A stretch of 64,000 nucleotides of DNA, from the NCBI GenBank assembly GCA_002343775.1, contig DDSH01000004.1, positions 76,326 through 140,325 of the forward strand. The letters run 5' to 3'. Position numbers and translations under genes: made by a program. The stretch's first letter is position 1. Each line of letters begins with the position of its first letter. Shown piece by piece: positions 24,693 through 32,664 of the stretch. A model generated the notes under the pieces. The model ran no database searches and was not told the DNA's origin. It worked only from the letters and a program-made list of their open reading frames with translations. This DNA is from Anaerolineales bacterium UBA2395. Its GTDB lineage: Bacteria > Chloroflexota > Anaerolineae > Anaerolineales > Villigracilaceae.

Positions 24693-26438
24693 ATGAACCT
24701 CTCATTCAAATCTTACTGGAACCTGCTCTCTGACCACATCCGCCCCCAACGCGGACGGTTCATCCTGCTTGCTGTTCTGCTGTTCGGCAGTATCGGCTTG
24801 CGCATCCTTGCCCCGCAGATCATGCGCCTCTTTATCGACGACGCGCTGGCAGGCAAAGCCCTCTCAACGCTGATGTGGACAGCCGCTGCATTTATCGGTA
24901 TCGCGCTGGTACAGCAAGGCGTTCACATCGGTGTGACCTACCTCGGCGAAAACGTGGCCTGGACAGCCACCAACGCCCTGCGCGCTGAACTCGCCGAACA
25001 TGCCCTCAAACTTGGCATGAAGTTCCACAACGACCACACGCCCGGCGAATTGATCGAACGCATCGACGGTGACGTGACCGAGTTGGCGACCTTCTTCTCG
25101 CAGTTCGCGCTCAACCTCGTCGCGAACGGACTTTTACTCGTCGGCATTCTCATCACGCTTGCCATCGAAGATTGGCGCGTGGGTTTGGCATTTGCCGTCT
25201 ACTCCGCGCTGACCATCGGCATCCTCGGCAGGCTCAAAGACATTGCCGTGCCGCACCAGAAAGCAAGGCGCGAAGCCGAAGGTCAGATGTACGGCTTTAT
25301 CGAAGAACAACTGGCAGGCACCGAAGATATCCGCTCGAGCGGCGCGGTCGGCTTTTCCATCCGCGAACTCTTCCGCCACCAAGCAGAGATCCTCAAGCAT
25401 AATCGCCGCGCACACTTCAAACGCTGGATCATCGAAAATGCGATGGGCTTGGCGCTCACCATGGGTACCCTGCTTGCCGTCACCAGCGGATATTGGCTCT
25501 TCACCTTGGGCATCGTCACCACCGGCACGGTTTATCTCTTCGTTCATTATCTCAACCTGCTCGAAGAACCATTCTGGGCGATGACGCATGAGATCGAAAG
25601 TTTTCAAACCATCGGCGCATGTGTTGAGCGATTAACGGAGTTCAAGCAATTCCAACCAGAAATGAAAAACGAGGCAGGCAAAGTCATCGACTCGCATCCG
25701 CTTGCATTGGAATTCAAGGATGTGACCTTCTCGTACAACGGCGATGACTCGGTCATCAAACGCCTCTCACTCGACCTCAAGCCTGCTTCTGTTCTCGGGT
25801 TGCTCGGTCGCACCGGAAGCGGAAAGACCACCCTCGGACGGTTGATCTTCAACCTGTACTCCGTCAACGAAGGCAGTATCAAGGTCAACGGTGAAGACTT
25901 GCATAACATCCAACTCGACTCGCTGCGGCAGAACATCGCCATTGTGACGCAAGATGTGCAACTCTTCCGCGCATCCATCCGCGAGAACCTGACCTTCTTC
26001 GACCGTTCAATACCGGACGAAAAGATAATCGCCACCCTCGAAGACCTCGAACTCGGCGACTGGTTCCGAACCCTGCCAAACGGTCTGGACACTGAACTGG
26101 AAACAGGATCAAGATCACTGTCCGCGGGTGAGGCGCAATTGCTGGCGTTCACGCGAGTCTTCTTGCGAAATCCCGGTCTGGTCATCCTCGACGAAGCCTC
26201 TTCCCGCCTCGACCCTGCCACCGAGCAGAAACTCGAACACGCGATAGACAAACTGCTGAAAGGACGTACCGCCATCATCATCGCCCACCGACTCGATACC
26301 CTACACCGCGCCGACGATGTACTCATCCTAGATAACGGTTCCGTGCTCGAATACGGCAACCGCAAAGAACTGGCATCCAACCCGAACGCAAGGTTTTATC
26401 AATTGCTGCAAACGGGTTTGGAAGAAGTATTGGCGTAA
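24693..26438 (+). CDS. ABC exporter half-transporter, first subunit of a likely heterodimer
   Basis: 581 residues from the ATG at 24693 (a GTG start 21 bases earlier lies in the repeat). Residues of about 1-310 form a six-helix type IV exporter membrane domain. The ATPase has Walker A GRTGSGKT (about 371-378), Walker B VILDEAS with the catalytic Glu, and AHRLDT as H-loop. The signature is LSAGEAQ instead of LSGGQ, i.e. degenerate. In heterodimeric exporters the degenerate signature belongs to the partner that keeps the Glu, exactly as here. Likely substrate: drugs or lipids, exported from the cytoplasm or inner leaflet. Transcription seems controlled by the upstream attenuator. Confidence 0.88.
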   Translation: MNLSFKSYWNLLSDHIRPQRGRFILLAVLLFGSIGLRILAPQIMRLFIDDALAGKALSTLMWTAAAFIGIALVQQGVHIGVTYLGENVAWTATNALRAELAEHALKLGMKFHNDHTPGELIERIDGDVTELATFFSQFALNLVANGLLLVGILITLAIEDWRVGLAFAVYSALTIGILGRLKDIAVPHQKARREAEGQMYGFIEEQLAGTEDIRSSGAVGFSIRELFRHQAEILKHNRRAHFKRWIIENAMGLALTMGTLLAVTSGYWLFTLGIVTTGTVYLFVHYLNLLEEPFWAMTHEIESFQTIGACVERLTEFKQFQPEMKNEAGKVIDSHPLALEFKDVTFSYNGDDSVIKRLSLDLKPASVLGLLGRTGSGKTTLGRLIFNLYSVNEGSIKVNGEDLHNIQLDSLRQNIAIVTQDVQLFRASIRENLTFFDRSIPDEKIIATLEDLELGDWFRTLPNGLDTELETGSRSLSAGEAQLLAFTRVFLRNPGLVILDEASSRLDPATEQKLEHAIDKLLKGRTAIIIAHRLDTLHRADDVLILDNGSVLEYGNRKELASNPNARFYQLLQTGLEEVLA

Positions 26439-26458
26439 ATGCATAAACCACTAAGGAG

Positions 26459-26513
26459 ACAAAGGGTCACGAAGGAATCCCAAAAACCTTTGTGCTCCTT
26501 CGTGACCCTTTGT
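26459..26513. repeat. perfect inverted repeat of the CACAAAGGGTCAC family, copy 3
   Basis: ACAAAGGGTCACGAAGGA (26459-26476) and TCCTTCGTGACCCTTTGT (26496-26513), 18 of 18 bases, 19-base loop that contains CCTTTGTG. It lies in the 95-base gap between the two exporter genes, 20 bases before the second start. Confidence 0.85.
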
Positions 26514-26533
26514 GGTAAAGAAAGACATTAACT

Positions 26534-28342
26534 ATGACCGAAACCACCCTCAACTCAAACGACCTCAACATCCCCGCCTTGCCCGCGTGGAAAGTTGTGC
26601 TTGAACTCATCCGCTTTCGCCCCTGGCTCTGGTTCGTTGACCTCGCCGCTGTGGCGCTGATCCGCTTCTGCTGGCAGGTTGCCCCTGCGCTTATCATCAA
26701 AGCCTTCTTCGATTATCTGACAGGTGCAGCACAATTGACCTTCGGCATCTGGGCAGTCGTTGCATTCCTCGTAGCCACCTGGCTCGGACGTGTCCTCGCC
26801 AGTTACGGCTTTTACTATGCTGACGTACCCATCTTTGCAGACATGGGCACACTCCTGCGCAAGAATTTGATCAGCCACATTCTCAAACGCCCCGGCGCGT
26901 CACAACTCCCCGACTCAGCCGGCGAAGCCGTTAGCCGTTTCAAAACTGACGTGCAAGAGTTGCCGCTCTTCGTGATTCTTATCAATGACGTCATGGTGGG
27001 TTTGGCGATCATCGCCGTCTCCATCGTCTTGATGACCCAGATCAGCCCATCAGTCACCATCATGGCGCTCATTCCGCTGGTCATTGTAGGCATCGTCGCC
27101 AACATCGCCACCAGCCGCATCGAACATTATCGCCGCGCCTCACGTCAAGCCGCTGGCAAAGTGACGGGTTTCATCGGTGAATTCTTCGGCGCAGTGCAAG
27201 CCGTAAAAATCGCCACCGCCGAAAAGAACATCATCGGTCACTTTCATAAGATCAACGACGAACGCCGCAAGTTAACCGTCCGTGAAAAGTTATTCGACGA
27301 AGTGCTCGGCTCGCTATACCGCAACACCTCCACGTTGGGCACGGGTGTCATTCTCGTGCTCGTTGGTCAATCCATGCGCACAGGCAACTTCACCCTCGGC
27401 GACTTCTCGCTCTTCGTCTACCTCCTGCAAAGCATGGGCGACCTCACCACCTTCGGCGGCATGCTCTGGGCGCGTTACAAACAAATGGATGTCTCCGTCA
27501 AACGCATGTACCGCCTGATGGAAAATGCCCCATTGAACGCACTCGTCGAACATGCAAAAATAGATTTGGATCACGAACTACCTGAAGTGACCTACGCGAC
27601 GAAAACCGCCTCAGACCAACTGAACGAACTGGTCGCTGACCATCTGACCTTTCACTACCCGAATTCGGTCAACGGCATCGAAGATATTTCTCTCAAAGTC
27701 AAACGCGGTTCGTTGACGGTCATCACCGGTCGCATCGGCTCAGGAAAAACAACTTTATTACGAGTATTACTCGGTCTGCTCCCCGCCGACTCTGGCGAAA
27801 TCCGCTGGAACGGGCAAGTCGTCACAGACGCTGGTAACTTCTTCATCCCACCGCGTGTCGCGTATACTGCGCAAGTCCCGCGTTTGTTCAGCAACACCTT
27901 GCGAAATAATATTTTGCTCGGCATGAACAAAACGGATGACGACATCTACAAAGCGACCAAACTCGCCGTCATGGACAGAGACTTGGAAATTCTCGACGAC
28001 GACCTCGAAACGATGGTCGGCTCCCGCGGTGTCAAACTCTCCGGCGGACAAGCCCAACGCACCGCCGCTGCCCGCATGTTCATCCGCGAACCAGAACTGG
28101 TCGTCTTCGATGATCTCTCCAGCGCGCTGGACGTGGAAACCGAAAAGCAACTTTGGGAGCGCATCTTTGCCTCAGGCAACGAACTCACCTGCCTCGTCGT
28201 CTCCCATCGCCGTCCGCTATTGAGGCGCGCCGACCACATCATCGTCCTCAAAGACGGCAAAGTCGAATCCGAAGGTACGCTCGATGAACTCCTCGAAAAG
28301 AGTCAGGAAATGCGTGAACTTTGGAAACTGGAAGAACAGTAA
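26534..28342 (+). CDS. ABC exporter half-transporter, second subunit of a likely heterodimer
   Basis: 602 residues with a six-helix exporter membrane domain (about 1-330) and an ATPase domain. Walker A is GRIGSGKT (about 399-406), the signature KLSGGQAQR is intact (about 500), and Walker B reads LVVFDDLS, with Asp in the place of the catalytic Glu. VSHRRP is the H-loop. Together with the first subunit this gives one good ATP site (its signature plus the partner's Walker B) and one degenerate site. That division is the hallmark of heterodimeric exporters such as BmrCD and TM287/288. It is cotranscribed with the first subunit across a hairpin repeat. Confidence 0.88.
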   Translation: MTETTLNSNDLNIPALPAWKVVLELIRFRPWLWFVDLAAVALIRFCWQVAPALIIKAFFDYLTGAAQLTFGIWAVVAFLVATWLGRVLASYGFYYADVPIFADMGTLLRKNLISHILKRPGASQLPDSAGEAVSRFKTDVQELPLFVILINDVMVGLAIIAVSIVLMTQISPSVTIMALIPLVIVGIVANIATSRIEHYRRASRQAAGKVTGFIGEFFGAVQAVKIATAEKNIIGHFHKINDERRKLTVREKLFDEVLGSLYRNTSTLGTGVILVLVGQSMRTGNFTLGDFSLFVYLLQSMGDLTTFGGMLWARYKQMDVSVKRMYRLMENAPLNALVEHAKIDLDHELPEVTYATKTASDQLNELVADHLTFHYPNSVNGIEDISLKVKRGSLTVITGRIGSGKTTLLRVLLGLLPADSGEIRWNGQVVTDAGNFFIPPRVAYTAQVPRLFSNTLRNNILLGMNKTDDDIYKATKLAVMDRDLEILDDDLETMVGSRGVKLSGGQAQRTAAARMFIREPELVVFDDLSSALDVETEKQLWERIFASGNELTCLVVSHRRPLLRRADHIIVLKDGKVESEGTLDELLEKSQEMRELWKLEEQ

Positions 28343-28349
28343 ACAACCG

Positions 28350-28396
28350 CAAAGGGACTTAGGGTCACAAAGGAAAACCTTTGTGTACCTTCGTGG
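28350..28396. repeat. copy 4 of the CACAAAGGGTCAC repeat family
   Basis: Contains CACAAAGG (28366-28373), AAAA, CCTTTGTG (28378-28385) and then TACCTTCGTGGTT, a rearranged form of the other copies. It ends 18 bases before the next start codon. Confidence 0.7.
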
Positions 28397-28413
28397 TTGA
28401 GAAAGAGAATCTC

Positions 28414-28842
28414 ATGACCCAACCCACCTCCACCGACCTCATCCGCTCCGCACGCGAAGCCTTCAACCTAGCCATCGCCGAAAAGGACGCCAAGCGCATC
28501 CGCCCGTTGCTGGCTGCGAGTTATCATCTGGTTACCGGTCGCAGCGACCAGTTCCACGGAGCTGACGAGGAAGAAATACGTTGGGCACAGTTATTCCAAC
28601 AAGACCCAACTGCCGTTTATCGTCGAACCCCGCGGGAGATCACCACCAACGACTCTTGGGGCATCGCCGAAGAACTCGGCAACTGGCAGGGCGAGTATTC
28701 TATCAACGGAAATCTCGTCCACGCCTCGGGTGTCTACGCCGCCAAATGGCAGCGCACCACCCAAAACAACTGGGTTTTGCAGGTAGAAATTTTCACTACA
28801 ATTAAGTATGATGAAAGTTGTATTCCGCCTGACCCTTTATGA
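28414..28842 (+). CDS. NTF2-like (SnoaL/DUF4440) protein
   Basis: 142 residues from the ATG at 28414; the ORF can be extended upstream only through the repeat. The N-terminal helices IRSAREAFNLAIAEKDAKRIRPLLAAS followed by YHLVTGRSDQFHG, and strands at WGIAEELGNWQGEY and VYAAKWQRT and WVLQVEIFT, match the cone-shaped NTF2-like fold. Members include isomerases, hydrolases and ligand-binding proteins; none can be chosen. It follows the exporter genes at 71 bases and might be cotranscribed with them. A mobile-type repeat starts just after its stop codon. Confidence 0.75.
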   Translation: MTQPTSTDLIRSAREAFNLAIAEKDAKRIRPLLAASYHLVTGRSDQFHGADEEEIRWAQLFQQDPTAVYRRTPREITTNDSWGIAEELGNWQGEYSINGNLVHASGVYAAKWQRTTQNNWVLQVEIFTTIKYDESCIPPDPL

Positions 28843-28843
28843 T

Positions 28844-28964
28844 ATGTCATTGCGAGCCGCGCTCTTCCCTGCACCGAACGCAGGACAGTGTGCGGCGAAG
28901 CAATCTCCCAATCAGGGGGGTTGCTTCGGGCTTCGCCGTTTGAGGCTCGCCCTCGCAACGACAT
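28844..28964. repeat. interspersed repeat with ATGTCATTGCGAG / CTCGCAACGACAT ends
   Basis: About 121 bases bounded by ATGTCATTGCGAGCC on the left and the near-inverted CCTCGCAACGACAT on the right, with GGCGAAGCAATCTCCC and GGTTGCTTCGGGCTTCGCC inside as a second inverted pair. Elements with the GTCATTGCGAG...GCGAAGCAATC phrase are scattered through many bacterial genomes. It fills the gap between the NTF2-like gene and rtcB and provides no ORF of its own. Confidence 0.75.
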
Positions 28965-28975
28965 GGAGAACTATC

Positions 28976-30397
28976 ATGGACATCATCACAGGAAAAATCC
29001 TAAAACTCAATAACTGGGAAGATGGGAAATCCATCGGACTTGCCAAAGAAGCCGGAAACAAAATGATCGCTTCCGGCATGGAACGTGATACGGTTCTTGC
29101 TCAACTCGAAGCGGTTCGCAACAACCCCGGCAATTACCTCGCCGACACCTTGCTCGCCGACCTCGCCCGCGAGATTCTGCGCAAGAATAAAAACAACGAA
29201 CCGAGTGAAGATACACTCCGCGAGTCGCCGCTTCCCTTCCCCATCTGGGGCACGAACAATATCGATACCGAAGCCATCAAGCAGATGGAAAACGCCATGC
29301 GCCTGCCGGTGACCGTCACCGGCGCGCTCATGCCAGACGCACATGTCGGCTACGGTCTGCCCATCGGTGGTGTGCTGGCGACTGAGAACGTCGTCATCCC
29401 TTACGCCGTCGGCGTGGACATTGCCTGCCGTATGCGCCTCTCGCTATACGAAGTCTCGCCGATCCTCGTCGGACAAAAGAAAGGCATGTTCGAAAATGCC
29501 CTCTGGGACGAAACCGCCTTCGGCATGGGTGCCGCTTGGAAAGGAAACAAACGCGCCCTGCATGAAGTTCTGGATGACGACGCATGGCTCGCCACCAAGC
29601 AATTACGGACTCTGAAAGACACCGCCATGAATCAACTCGGTACTAGCGGCACGGGCAATCACTTCGTCGAATGGGGTTCGTTCCGCTTGCACGAGCCGAT
29701 GTTCGGACTTCAACCCGGCGAATATCTTGCCCTGCTCTCGCACAGCGGCTCTCGCGGAGTCGGCGCGAAGATCGCAGACCGCTTTAGCAAACTCGCGATG
29801 GAGAAACACCCCGACCTCGACAAGAGCGTCCGCCATTTGGCTTGGCTCACGCTGGATTCAGAAGATGGTCAGGAATACTGGCTTTCAATGGAACTGGCAG
29901 GGCGGTTTGCTTCGGCGAATCATTACATCATCCACAAACGTGTGGCGGCAGCCGTTGGTCTGAAAGAAGTAGCGGTGGTTGAAAATCACCACAACTTTGC
30001 CTGGCGCGAGAAACTGCCAGATGGGCGTGAAGTCATCGTCCACCGCAAGGGAGCCACGCCCGCGGGTGCTGGCGTTCTCGGCGTAATCCCCGGCTCGATG
30101 GGAGACGCAGGCTACGTCGTCCGCGGAAGAGGCGTGAGCGAGTCGCTTGAGTCCGCTTCACATGGAGCCGGTCGCAAGATGAGCCGCAAGGCTGCCATCA
30201 ACTCCATCAGCAAGCGTGAACGGGACGACTATCTCAAAGAGCGTGGTGTCACTCTGCTCGGCGGCGGCATCGACGAGTCGCCGCAGGCATACAAACAGAT
30301 CGAAGATGTCATCACCGCACAGCACGACCTGGTGGAAGTGATCGGCAAGTTCACTCCGCGCATCGTCCGCATGGCAGATGAGCCGGGCGATATTTAG
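28976..30397 (+). CDS. rtcB: RNA-splicing ligase RtcB
   Basis: 473 residues from the ATG at 28976; the 56-residue upstream extension translates the repeat and is not used. RtcB joins a 2',3'-cyclic or 3'-phosphate RNA end to a 5'-OH using GTP and manganese. Metal and active-site motifs are in place: PDAHVGYGLPIGGV, GVDIACRM with the metal-binding Cys, GTGNHFVEW, LSHSGSRGVG, VENHHNF and the guanylate-accepting His in VHRKGATPA. No archease gene is nearby. It is likely an RNA repair enzyme; a link to the upstream exporter genes is only positional. Confidence 0.95.
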   Translation: MDIITGKILKLNNWEDGKSIGLAKEAGNKMIASGMERDTVLAQLEAVRNNPGNYLADTLLADLAREILRKNKNNEPSEDTLRESPLPFPIWGTNNIDTEAIKQMENAMRLPVTVTGALMPDAHVGYGLPIGGVLATENVVIPYAVGVDIACRMRLSLYEVSPILVGQKKGMFENALWDETAFGMGAAWKGNKRALHEVLDDDAWLATKQLRTLKDTAMNQLGTSGTGNHFVEWGSFRLHEPMFGLQPGEYLALLSHSGSRGVGAKIADRFSKLAMEKHPDLDKSVRHLAWLTLDSEDGQEYWLSMELAGRFASANHYIIHKRVAAAVGLKEVAVVENHHNFAWREKLPDGREVIVHRKGATPAGAGVLGVIPGSMGDAGYVVRGRGVSESLESASHGAGRKMSRKAAINSISKRERDDYLKERGVTLLGGGIDESPQAYKQIEDVITAQHDLVEVIGKFTPRIVRMADEPGDI

Positions 30398-30400
30398 GTA

Positions 30401-30439
30401 AAAAGGTCACGGAAAAGCAAGAATTTTTCGTGACCTTTT
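30401..30439 (+). terminator. rho-independent terminator of rtcB
   Basis: AAAAGGTCACG (30401-30411) and CGTGACCTTTT (30429-30439) with a 17-base loop; it begins three bases after the rtcB stop. Confidence 0.85.
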
Positions 30440-30442
30440 CGT

Positions 30443-30448
30443 TATAAT
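30443..30448 (+). promoter_or_regulatory. -10 promoter element of the cyclase-domain gene
   Basis: TATAAT immediately after the rtcB terminator and 26 bases before the ATG at 30475. The -35 region overlaps the terminator arm and is poor. Confidence 0.6.
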
Positions 30449-30474
30449 GAACACATCTTTTTCGCGAGGCTTGC

Positions 30475-31110
30475 ATGCTACCCAATGACCAGCAATTCAA
30501 AGACCTGTTATTGACATATTCACAGGAAACGAACCCGATCATCCGAAAGCAATTGGAGGATGAGATCTGGCGCGCATATGGCACGGAGAATACCGTGTTC
30601 GTGCTGGATATGTTCGGCTTCTCACTGTTGACCAGAAAATACGGGATCGTTCACTATCTTTCGATGATCCGCCGAATGCAATTAACCGTAGAACCGATCA
30701 TCGCCGGTTATGGCGGCACCATCATTAAATTCGAAGCGGACAATTGTTTTGCCGTCCTGCCCGATCCGCTGTCTGCCGTCCGTGCCGCAACCACCATTCA
30801 ACATGCGCTGGCAGCATCGAACCTTTTGACATCCGATGAACTCGACGTCCACGTTTCAATCGGCATCGATTACGGGAGGATTTTGGTCGTTAACAAAGAG
30901 GATATGTTCGGCGACGCCGTCAATCGCGCCTGCAAAATGGGCGAAGATGTTGGGCTGGCAGGCGAGGTGCTCATCACAAAAGAAGCAATGGAGATGATCC
31001 CCAAAGAGGCGGACATCGAAGGAAAGCCGGTGGAGATCAATATCGGCGGGCTGAGCATTCCGGCATTTACCATACTGTACAAACCCAAAACAACAGAGGA
31101 GACAGAATAA
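30475..31110 (+). CDS. class III adenylate/guanylate cyclase-domain protein
   Basis: 211 residues, a stand-alone cyclase homology domain after a 38-residue helical start. FVLDMFGFS carries the first metal Asp (45), KFEADNCFAVL the Lys and second metal Asp (85, 89), and DMFGDAVN the base-selecting Asp and the Asn of the transition-state pair (143, 150). Four residues after that Asn there is Lys154, where Arg is expected (NRACK versus NxxxR). Activity may be low or lost. No membrane or sensor domain is present. It has its own promoter and terminator. Confidence 0.8.
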   Translation: MLPNDQQFKDLLLTYSQETNPIIRKQLEDEIWRAYGTENTVFVLDMFGFSLLTRKYGIVHYLSMIRRMQLTVEPIIAGYGGTIIKFEADNCFAVLPDPLSAVRAATTIQHALAASNLLTSDELDVHVSIGIDYGRILVVNKEDMFGDAVNRACKMGEDVGLAGEVLITKEAMEMIPKEADIEGKPVEINIGGLSIPAFTILYKPKTTEETE

Positions 31111-31147
31111 AAAGGATGGACGGTTTCTCGCCGTCCATCCTTTTTTT
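31111..31147. terminator. bidirectional rho-independent terminator
   Basis: AAAGGATGGACGG (31111-31123) and CCGTCCATCCTTT (31131-31143) with further T. Shared by the cyclase-domain gene and gltX on the other strand. Confidence 0.92.
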
Positions 31148-31159
31148 AGTCAATTCAAT

Positions 31160-32641
31160 TTACGCCTTCTCAAGTATTTCAATGGCGTTTTGAATCCGTT
31201 TCAAGCACACATCGCGCCCGATGATCTCCATACTCTCGAACAATGGCGGGCTGACCTTTTGTCCGGTGACTGCGACACGCAGGATGCCAAAAACCTGACC
31301 AGCATTGAAGCCACTCGATTCGACATATGCCCGCATGGGCGGTTCGCATCGTTCGTGACTGATATCTGGTTGCGCCGCCAGAATTTCATACGCCCTTCGA
31401 GCAATCTCCGCGGACTGCTTCGCATCCAGTCCTTTTGCGATGAGGTCTTCAGGGGTTGGAGTGACTTCATCTTTGAAGAAGAATGCACCAAAGGAAATGC
31501 AATCATCCAGAGTCGTAAGGCGTTCGCGGATGAGTGGAATGATCTTCAGCAAGACATCGTCTTTGACATTGAGCCTCTCCCGGCTGAAATAAGGTTTGAG
31601 GCGGGTCGCCAGGTCTTCGGTCGAAAAGAGGCGGATATGCGTCGCGTTGAAGTGATCCAATTTTTGGAAGTTGATCGCGGCAGGTGATGGGGTCAATGAG
31701 TCGATGGTAAAACGTTCGATCATTTGCTCCACGGTCATCACGTCACCCTCAGGGACGCCCCACCCCATCAATGCAGACCAATTCAAAACGCCTTCTGGCG
31801 TAAAACCAAGGTCCTGCATATCTTTGATGAAGATGGAGTAGCCATCGTTCATGGCTTGTGCCGCCTCACGCTTGGACATTTTCCCTTTACCGCTTGGTTT
31901 AAGAAAAACGGAGAGGTGAATCCATGTCGGTTCCTCCCAGCCAAATGCGCGGACGATATTGACATGCAGCGGGAAAGTGCCCAACCACTCGGAGCCACGC
32001 ATGACATGTGTGATCTGCATTTCGTGGTCATCCACGATGGCAGCAAGGTGATAGGTTGGCAAGCCGTCGGTTTTGAGGATGACGTAGTCGTTGAGTTGTT
32101 TATTCTCTGTGGTGATATCGCCGCGCAGATGGTCGTGCGCCACAGTGACGCCTTCTTTGGGCATCTTGAAGCGGATGGTGTAGGCCTCGCCACTGGCAAT
32201 GCGCTTGGCGGCATCATCGGGGTCAAGATTGCGGCAGGTGCCGTCGTAACGCGGATTTTCCTTGTTCTTCATTTGCTCCTGGCGCACTTTTTCGAGACGG
32301 TCAGGAGTGCAGAAACAAGGATAGGCGTTGCCCTTATCTACAAGAACTTTGGCATGTGATTGATAGATATCGCGGCGTTCGGTTTGGCGGTAGGGACCGT
32401 AAGGTCCGCCAATATCGGGACCCTCATCGTATTGAAGCCCCAACCAGCGTAAGCCATCCATGATCTCCTGCTCTGCACCGGGGACAGTGCGCTTTAGGTC
32501 GGTATCTTCGATGCGCAGGATGAATTGCCCGCCCGTCTTCCTGGCGAGCAGATAGTCGTACAAGGCGACACGCGCCGTACCGAGGTGCATATGTCCGGTC
32601 GGTGAGGGGGCGATGCGGGTACGAGCAGGTTTTATGGACAA
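31160..32641 (-). CDS. gltX: glutamyl-tRNA synthetase
   Basis: 493 residues, the standard bacterial length. RIAPSPTGHMHLGTAR (about 8-23) is the HIGH-type motif, LRIEDTDLKR (about 44-53) the glutamate-binding segment, and GKGKMSKREA near 250 the KMSKS motif. The C-terminal helical anticodon-binding domain is complete. It makes Glu-tRNA for translation and, in many bacteria, for tetrapyrrole synthesis. A 23-base gap separates it from the upstream rodA gene on the same strand. Confidence 0.97.
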   Translation of the reverse strand: MSIKPARTRIAPSPTGHMHLGTARVALYDYLLARKTGGQFILRIEDTDLKRTVPGAEQEIMDGLRWLGLQYDEGPDIGGPYGPYRQTERRDIYQSHAKVLVDKGNAYPCFCTPDRLEKVRQEQMKNKENPRYDGTCRNLDPDDAAKRIASGEAYTIRFKMPKEGVTVAHDHLRGDITTENKQLNDYVILKTDGLPTYHLAAIVDDHEMQITHVMRGSEWLGTFPLHVNIVRAFGWEEPTWIHLSVFLKPSGKGKMSKREAAQAMNDGYSIFIKDMQDLGFTPEGVLNWSALMGWGVPEGDVMTVEQMIERFTIDSLTPSPAAINFQKLDHFNATHIRLFSTEDLATRLKPYFSRERLNVKDDVLLKIIPLIRERLTTLDDCISFGAFFFKDEVTPTPEDLIAKGLDAKQSAEIARRAYEILAAQPDISHERCEPPMRAYVESSGFNAGQVFGILRVAVTGQKVSPPLFESMEIIGRDVCLKRIQNAIEILEKA

Positions 32642-32664
32642 GAGAAAACACTCCTAATTGATTT

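Noticed and set aside
25604..26380. 258-residue open frame on the minus strand
   Set aside because: Antisense to the ATPase domain of the first exporter subunit; typical Ser/Arg-rich shadow.
28808..28975. N-terminal extension of RtcB by 56 residues
   Set aside because: It translates the interspersed repeat at 28844-28964 and overlaps the preceding gene; the protein family starts at the ATG at 28976.
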